Shown: positions 58,393-64,000 of the stretch, in pieces
Numbering within the stretch: the first letter of the stretch is position 1
Layout of the letters: each line of letters starts with the position of its first letter
DNA from: Paenibacillus sp. FSL M7-0420
GTDB taxonomy: Bacteria; Bacillota; Bacilli; Paenibacillales; Paenibacillaceae
Reading direction: 5' to 3'
Assembly (NCBI RefSeq): GCF_038002345.1
Contig: NZ_JBBOCJ010000001.1
Coordinates: forward strand, 1,922,001-1,986,000
DNA length: 64,000 nucleotides
The notes under the pieces: generated by a model
Database searches by the model: none
Told to the model about the DNA's origin: nothing
Seen by the model: only the letters and a program-made list of their open reading frames with translations
Made by a program: the position numbers and the translations under genes

Positions 58393-59359
58393 TGTGGTGC
58401 TTATTTTTCTGATTCTGATCATCCCGCTGGTGCTTATGAATGACACGCGGGCGGAGCTTCAGTTATCCAATCAGGAGATGTATAAACGCTACTCGGATGA
58501 CTTTCAGTCTGCGGTGGATGATGCGGGCGGCTATCTGGCACGGCTGGAGAAGCAGCCAACCACCACAGCGGTGCATTACGGGAGGGAACGGCAGCTGCAG
58601 ATGGATCAGGATGTGCTCAGTGTATTTTACAGTAATCTGGCCATGAAGTTTGGACTGGAGAACAATCAGAGCGCAATCAATAATCTGAAAATACATATAC
58701 CTGCACTGGTGATGTTCGGTTATAGCGGATACACCTTAGTGACTCTGGACGACACAGCCAGCTACAGCGGAGATAAAGAGTTGACACCCGTCAGTTGGCC
58801 TGAACGGCCCTATTACTATAAGCTGAGGAACGGTAATTTGCTCTATTTTACCTTGGATGATCACGCACGGGTGTATGATACGGGCTCTAATGAATTCTAT
58901 GAAGGTGAGTATGCAGCACTGACTGCGGAGACCAATCTTGACCCGCTTACTTCGATCGATAGATTTCGTGAGGTGAGGCAGAGTACGATCACTTCACTGG
59001 TGGAAAAGGATTTGGCCACAGCCATTAACAGGCATCTGGAATTGGTGAGACGGATGGGATTATCCGTGCAGTTCACCCTCCCGCGCGGCTTACACGAGCA
59101 GTCCATACAGGACACCGGTATTATGGCATTTATCCAGGGATATCCGCTTCCGGGCGGAGAGTTGCTGGATGCTTACTCCTTAGGCAGCGGGGCGGTCATG
59201 CATCGGAAGGGTCTGGTCGGAACCCGGAATGCCGCAGGCAGGCATATCGCTTACGGAGAAAGCTGTCTACCAGCTGGAGCTACTGTGATAGAAAGCCTAT
59301 TCGATCCGGAGGAGGCTGTGCGGAAAGGGTATTTTATAGAGGATTGTTCGGTTAGGTGA
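58379..59359 (+). CDS. Membrane-anchored exported protein of the secretion locus
   Basis: The protein has 326 residues: one hydrophobic segment (about 4-20), then an extracytoplasmic part with helices (about 30-110), a beta-rich middle and a C-terminus with two cysteines (GESCLPAG and EDCSVR). GTG start with GGGGGGATGG; it overlaps the previous gene by 14 bases, so the two are probably made together. I do not recognise the family. A minor pilin or tip-type role is possible from position only. Confidence 0.58.
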   Translation: MKPLSVVLIFLILIIPLVLMNDTRAELQLSNQEMYKRYSDDFQSAVDDAGGYLARLEKQPTTTAVHYGRERQLQMDQDVLSVFYSNLAMKFGLENNQSAINNLKIHIPALVMFGYSGYTLVTLDDTASYSGDKELTPVSWPERPYYYKLRNGNLLYFTLDDHARVYDTGSNEFYEGEYAALTAETNLDPLTSIDRFREVRQSTITSLVEKDLATAINRHLELVRRMGLSVQFTLPRGLHEQSIQDTGIMAFIQGYPLPGGELLDAYSLGSGAVMHRKGLVGTRNAAGRHIAYGESCLPAGATVIESLFDPEEAVRKGYFIEDCSVR

Positions 59360-59393
59360 GTCTAATATTTTTTGAAACGAGAGGGTGTTATCT

Positions 59394-60614
59394 ATGAATA
59401 ATAATCTAGTGAAAAGCATCAAAAAAATAATGCTGGTTCTCGTACTGCTGGCTACAGGCCTAGCTTCATTTCCAACCTCCGGAGTAAGGGCAGATTCTGT
59501 TCAATTCAGTGATATTCCGGCTAATCATTGGGCGAAAGGCGGAATTGACTCAGCAGTAAAAAAAGGCATTGTAGTTGGATATCCCAGCGGACTATTTATG
59601 CCGAACGCGAATGTAAGCCGTGCAGAATTTATTAAGATGATCGTGACTGCCACTGGTCAAAATGTGGAGACGACGGAAGGTAAATGGTATGAAGGCTACG
59701 TTAATGCTGCGGAACAGGCCAAGCTGTACGTTACCAGTGACTTTGCTAATTCGGAGCTGGAATGGAATGCGAAAATAACTCGTAAGGAGATGGCACGTAT
59801 TGCTGCACGTGCGACTGGATTAGAGACAAAAGAAGATGACAAGTGGATGTATCTGGCTACGAAGACGGGCTTAATCTCTGGACTGGGCGCAGGCAAGCTT
59901 GGAGAAAAGGAAAATACCACTAGAGCCCAAGCAGTAGTTACTGTGGAGCGCGTATTGACTGTTAAAGGCGGAGGTAAGCTGCCTATAGATAAGTATGCCG
60001 TGGGAAGCGCAGAATTGGTCTGGCACAAAACGAATATTTTTACGGTAATGCCCGAGATTATGACAACTGGTGATCCTGTGAAGGATTTAACCGTGGCAGA
60101 TCTTTGGAAAGAAGATAAGATGAAAATCACTTCTAAGGATGGTCTTTATAGCGCAGAAATTGATGAATTGATTGTAATAGACTTAGCTGACAAAAATGAT
60201 CCGAATTTAGCTCAAATTCCTGATTTAGCTACTTTGAAATGGAAAAACACTTCTGATGGTACATCAGATGGAATGAGAATCCTCGGAAAATACATGAATA
60301 GTTACTTGCTCTATTCTAAAAGCCATGTGAACTTCAATAAAGATACTACAAGATATTCACCCTACAGTCATTATACAGTTTATTTTTCAGGTCTTGATAA
60401 TTCTGATCGAATGGCCTTCGTCAATGGGGATTTAAATTCTCAAGCATTTGTATTTCAAAAAAAACCATTCGATTTACCAATAACTATAATACCCAAAAGT
60501 GGGTGGGTGAATAAGAGAGGCATATCTGTATCTATTGATGTCCCGTCCTATGCTGCTTACTATTCCTTACGAAATGAAATTATAAGAATTGCAGGCCCTA
60601 ATCGTATTCAATAA
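59394..60614 (+). CDS. SLH-domain surface protein of the secretion locus
   Basis: The protein has 406 residues. A signal peptide (1 to about 32, ending near VRA-D) is followed by three SLH domains (about 33-190: FSDIPANHWAKGGIDSAVKKGIVVGYPSG, WYEGYVNAAEQAKLY and LATKTGLISGLGAG), then a C-terminal domain I do not recognise. The SLH part would bind pyruvylated wall polymer. From about 60050 on the coding sequence becomes more AT-rich than the operon upstream. ATG 59394 chosen, behind GAGAGGGTG. It may attach the locus's product to the cell wall. Confidence 0.8.
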   Translation: MNNNLVKSIKKIMLVLVLLATGLASFPTSGVRADSVQFSDIPANHWAKGGIDSAVKKGIVVGYPSGLFMPNANVSRAEFIKMIVTATGQNVETTEGKWYEGYVNAAEQAKLYVTSDFANSELEWNAKITRKEMARIAARATGLETKEDDKWMYLATKTGLISGLGAGKLGEKENTTRAQAVVTVERVLTVKGGGKLPIDKYAVGSAELVWHKTNIFTVMPEIMTTGDPVKDLTVADLWKEDKMKITSKDGLYSAEIDELIVIDLADKNDPNLAQIPDLATLKWKNTSDGTSDGMRILGKYMNSYLLYSKSHVNFNKDTTRYSPYSHYTVYFSGLDNSDRMAFVNGDLNSQAFVFQKKPFDLPITIIPKSGWVNKRGISVSIDVPSYAAYYSLRNEIIRIAGPNRIQ

Positions 60615-60633
60615 CAAGAGAGGTGGAGAAGCA

Positions 60634-63600
60634 TTGATATTAAAACGATCAAAAATCATAACAATGATAAATATAGTATTCTTTATCCTCGTTATTTTTT
60701 TGATCTTGTTCCTACAATTCAAACCGGTACCAATGAATGCTGCGGGTACAGACGAGGTTTTGTTGCAAACAAAGGATCTGCAGTATCAGGCGAATAATGA
60801 AAATCTGAAACGTGCCTATCAATCCGTCTTCAATAATAATAAAGAATTAAAAACAGTTCCATTCACGCTTAATGTAGGGGCAGGTAAAATAATCACAAAG
60901 ATTATATTGAAAAAAGATAATCAGATCTTACAGACAATTAGCGTAAATGCTCAATCGTATAATCAAACTTTAACATTGAATGGAGAACCCGTTGCAGTAA
61001 AATCTGTAGGAAATGTAGCAAATGGGAGCTGGTTTGCCTGGAATAGGAGTATTGCAGGGACATCCTGGGAACCAGGTCTAGGGGGGACTTGGCATTATGA
61101 CACCCCAGAGAATAGTACTAAAGGTGTTGAAGTAATTGGGGGTATAGCAAGAGATAAATGGCCCGGAAAACGGATTATTATGGACAATGTCCCCTTTCAA
61201 AGAGATAAAGCCTTCTATAGTGTCGGTGCAGTAGATTATGGAAGTTTTGCTACTTCATTAATAGATAATGATTCTGATAGGCTAACAGCAGCTAACCCTA
61301 TGCAGATTGGTACCAATGTTAAAATTGTCGATGACAAATTAATAGAAGGGCCTGGTGGCGTAAAAGGAAAAACTGATCCAAGCACCGTGATCAAAGATTA
61401 CAAAGTAACAGATTTAGAGCATGGACTTGTAACCTATGGGCAAGATTTTGGCCATGAGGGATACAGAGTTAATATTGCCAGCAATGGCTCCTCGGCCATG
61501 ATGTATTATTTCGCGAATTATGAATTTGATATCAAATCCTTTACTTACCGTTACCCTAATATCTTTGAAGTATATGTGAAAGAGGGACCTGGAACATCGC
61601 CCACCCCTACCCCTGGGCCCACCCCTGGTAACTCGTCAGTAAATTGCACTGAGCCTGTTCCAGCCTCAGTGATCCCGGGTGAGTATCTAGAACCTGGAGT
61701 GACTGCCGAGATCCGGGCGGATCAGCGCGGGAATGAGCAGTTTGATGTTCTGCAGGGTATTCCAAGCTCAGAAAGTTTGTATGGGCACACTTCTACCCGA
61801 GATTATCTGTATAAGAATAACTTTGTTCAGATGAAAGGAACATGTACTTATGAAATTAAAATCAAAAAAACATATACCTTAAAATGGGACCCTACTAAAC
61901 CTGCTCCTTCCGGGACAGGGACTGTACCCGCTCCAACCAGTGAACCGAAGGAAGTTGAATACTCCTACAGTATCAATCGTCCGTATTCTTATTGGACGAT
62001 TGATACTCTGGAAGTCTACTCTCTGGCCAAAGCGGTATTAATGAATGATGCTTTTTCCGGCGGGAAAATCATTTTGGAGCCTAATGGCTATACTGCTCCG
62101 GTTTTTTCAACGGAAACCACAGGCAAGTATTTTCCTCCTGAGGTTCCCCCCGCTATTTCTGTACCAGGCTCTACTGTGGATGGGGGGACTACCCGGCCGC
62201 AACCAAGTGATGAAAAAGAAACATTCCGGTCAAAAGCCGAGGAAGCTGCAAAGAAAATCAAAGTGAAAAATGACAGTCTTATCTTCACCGGTCAAACAAT
62301 AATGAATGGAAACGAAGCTGTTGAAGAGGGGATTCCGCCTACGACGATCCCGAACCCTCTGCCTATTGGGGACAATTTGTTATTTAGTCCAGGGCACATC
62401 ATTGAGCCCACTCATTTGAATGCTCCAAATCTTATCAGTTCGGGGGAAGTAACCTACACTCCAATGGACGGGAATATTAAGGGGGGGACTGAGGATAAGG
62501 TATATTCCATAAGTGGCATTAACTCCGTGACTGTCCATACCCCAGTCGTCAATTACTCCCAGCTTCCTGATGACAACCGGCCGTTCGACCAGCGGATGGT
62601 GCCGGACATGATACGGACGGTGCTGATCCTGGACCGGCCCTTCACTGTATATTTTACGGAGAGCGGTCAGCATCTGGGGATTCCGGGGTATGGCAACCGG
62701 GACTACGCTAAATATACGAAGGACAAACGCATTCAATTTCCGTTCGGGGTGTTCCAGGGCAGTCAATACTATCCGGACAATACCTGGATATCCATCCCGG
62801 TGGGCACTCCCGCTATGACTTTTACCCTGCCGACCTGGGTGAACGAAGGGGACTATACGGTGCGTACTCAGTCCTGGGCGATTAATGCCCCGTCAGACGG
62901 TGAATATCTGTGTCAACAGAACCTGAATGGAGATCTTGTCAATTACTGTGCAGCGGAAAGCTTCAATGTGGGTGTGGTGGGTCGGCTGTTTGATTTTAGA
63001 ATCTGGGATATTGGAGATTTCCGGTTTGAAAAGGTATTTCGCACCGGAACAGGCACTCTTGCGCATAGTACTGCAATGTACTACACCGGCGGCAATGATG
63101 AGAACGGAATTCCCACAGCTTTGAGCGGACAGCCACAATGGCAGCTGCCGATCCGCAAGGGTTCTCATCCCACGGAGCAATTGACGGTACCGCATAACGG
63201 GTATTCCTTTCTGTTTGATTTTCGCACCATCGGGAATCTGTGGCAGCCGGGCGAGGGGATAAGGATTGAACCCAGCTTCTACTTCATCCCCAAGACTGGA
63301 GGTGCTGCGGCCCCTGTAGATCTGTACTATGACATTTCCGGGTCGCAGAATAAGCTGATTGGAGTAGGCTCTTCCAAGGACAAGCTTAGCTATAGCCGTA
63401 CTTACCGCCTGGCAGATGGCTTGCGGAATATTGCGGATGGTGAGCTATCCACTTCAGCCAGCTACGAGTATAACTATATACTCACTCAGGAAGAGCGGGA
63501 GAAGAAGCCTTGGATCAAATTCTACCCGCAATATCTGAAGCGCAAAACCAACATCGGAGCAGGCTATAATCTCGAAGTATTGTCCTACAAATCCCGTACC

Positions 63601-64000
63601 CTAGTGGGTCCAACGGACATCCCGGCAGTCGTAGATCCAATCACGGCAGTCCGCAGTGTTCAGCACTGGTATGGCGAATATAACCTGCCCATTGCCCCAT
63701 ATATCCTGCCGAAAGGAACGAATCTGCTCAACCTTGCTAATCAATACGGGGGCACACTGGATGGGCATGAGCCAGAATTCATTACCGGCGGCTACATCCT
63801 TGTGAAGTTTGAAATCTACACCCTCAAGAACGGAGATGCAGATACGCGGATACTTGGCTACAAGGCGCCGATTGCGAATATGTGGGCGATCGAGGGACAG
63901 ATGACAGGCGCAACAGATGAACAGGGACAGACCTTTTACTTTTCATCCGGGGATATCATGCTCTTCGAATCGGATTTCTCGGTGCGTAATGACTATCTGG
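60634..64000 (+). CDS. Very large exported surface protein, cut by window edge
   Basis: An uninterrupted frame of 1122 codons starts at TTG 60634 (AGAGGTGGAG before it) and is still open at base 64000. Residues about 8-32 are hydrophobic and end in a likely signal-peptide site (PMNAAG). The first 310 residues are AT-rich in coding; a Thr/Pro linker follows (TSPTPTPGPTPGN, near 320-335), then further Pro-rich linkers near 420 and 500, and a long beta-rich part with Tyr/Trp-rich strands. I do not recognise a named domain (large Paenibacillus proteins of the DUF5704 kind look similar). It follows the SLH protein by 20 bases and is probably an exported substrate or fibre/adhesin of the locus. Confidence 0.8.
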   Translation, partial: MILKRSKIITMINIVFFILVIFLILFLQFKPVPMNAAGTDEVLLQTKDLQYQANNENLKRAYQSVFNNNKELKTVPFTLNVGAGKIITKIILKKDNQILQTISVNAQSYNQTLTLNGEPVAVKSVGNVANGSWFAWNRSIAGTSWEPGLGGTWHYDTPENSTKGVEVIGGIARDKWPGKRIIMDNVPFQRDKAFYSVGAVDYGSFATSLIDNDSDRLTAANPMQIGTNVKIVDDKLIEGPGGVKGKTDPSTVIKDYKVTDLEHGLVTYGQDFGHEGYRVNIASNGSSAMMYYFANYEFDIKSFTYRYPNIFEVYVKEGPGTSPTPTPGPTPGNSSVNCTEPVPASVIPGEYLEPGVTAEIRADQRGNEQFDVLQGIPSSESLYGHTSTRDYLYKNNFVQMKGTCTYEIKIKKTYTLKWDPTKPAPSGTGTVPAPTSEPKEVEYSYSINRPYSYWTIDTLEVYSLAKAVLMNDAFSGGKIILEPNGYTAPVFSTETTGKYFPPEVPPAISVPGSTVDGGTTRPQPSDEKETFRSKAEEAAKKIKVKNDSLIFTGQTIMNGNEAVEEGIPPTTIPNPLPIGDNLLFSPGHIIEPTHLNAPNLISSGEVTYTPMDGNIKGGTEDKVYSISGINSVTVHTPVVNYSQLPDDNRPFDQRMVPDMIRTVLILDRPFTVYFTESGQHLGIPGYGNRDYAKYTKDKRIQFPFGVFQGSQYYPDNTWISIPVGTPAMTFTLPTWVNEGDYTVRTQSWAINAPSDGEYLCQQNLNGDLVNYCAAESFNVGVVGRLFDFRIWDIGDFRFEKVFRTGTGTLAHSTAMYYTGGNDENGIPTALSGQPQWQLPIRKGSHPTEQLTVPHNGYSFLFDFRTIGNLWQPGEGIRIEPSFYFIPKTGGAAAPVDLYYDISGSQNKLIGVGSSKDKLSYSRTYRLADGLRNIADGELSTSASYEYNYILTQEEREKKPWIKFYPQYLKRKTNIGAGYNLEVLSYKSRTLVGPTDIPAVVDPITAVRSVQHWYGEYNLPIAPYILPKGTNLLNLANQYGGTLDGHEPEFITGGYILVKFEIYTLKNGDADTRILGYKAPIANMWAIEGQMTGATDEQGQTFYFSSGDIMLFESDFSVRNDYL

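Overview
The window looks like a chromosomal piece of a Paenibacillus-type, spore-forming, moderately GC-rich Firmicute. The evidence is a Bacillus-order suf operon (C-D-S-U-B), a cotJABC spore-coat operon, S-layer-homology (SLH) proteins, a copper-amine-oxidase-N surface protein, B. subtilis-type genes (yunC, yunD, yfkAB, uppP, licT/bglP) and strong AGGAGG-type ribosome binding sites. No rRNA, tRNA, CRISPR array or intact insertion sequence was seen.

Region 1 (1-8.3 kb) holds short, mostly single-gene units: a methyltransferase cut by the left edge, a lipoprotein, a repeat-rich surface protein, two small membrane proteins, yunC, dps, and a divergent MarR / double nitroreductase pair with two matching operator-like sites. 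Region 2 (8.3-18.2 kb) is the suf iron-sulfur assembly operon, whose predicted promoter overlaps an exact PerR-type box and a Fur-like box, followed by a heterodimeric ABC exporter with an unusual repeat-containing leader. Region 3 (18.2-30.7 kb) has licT and a bglP-type PTS permease, each behind its own RAT/terminator leader; two HD-GYP proteins (one lacking the HD histidine); moaD, yunD, uppP, yfkAB, a CNNM/CorC transporter-like protein and cotJABC.

Region 4 (30.7-41.1 kb) is a block bounded by two nearly identical direct copies of an Rpn-family nuclease gene. Between them lie thl-adc-ctfA-ctfB, which together would turn acetyl-CoA into acetone, and a 1441-residue SLH-anchored metallophosphoesterase. 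Both Rpn copies appear to start at an ATA codon. A MerR/SDR pair with a textbook MerR promoter follows on the minus strand.

Region 5 (42.6-64.0 kb, running off the right edge) is the most interesting part. It is one co-directional run of at least 17 genes with short gaps or overlaps and no terminator seen. It joins type VII secretion parts (an EssC-like FtsK/SpoIIIE ATPase without FHA domains, a YukD/EsaB-like ubiquitin-fold protein, a WXG100-like protein) to Tad-pilus-like parts (CpaB/SAF protein, CpaE-like proteins, TadA/CpaF ATPase, a TadB/TadC-like membrane protein, a series of short pilin-like proteins with N-terminal membrane anchors). It ends with an SLH protein and a very large secreted or anchored protein whose reading frame, at least 1122 codons, stays open to the window edge. 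The usual T7SSb partners EsaA, EssA and EssB are not present here. I read this as a hybrid secretion / surface-fibre system; that assignment is inference from motifs and gene order.
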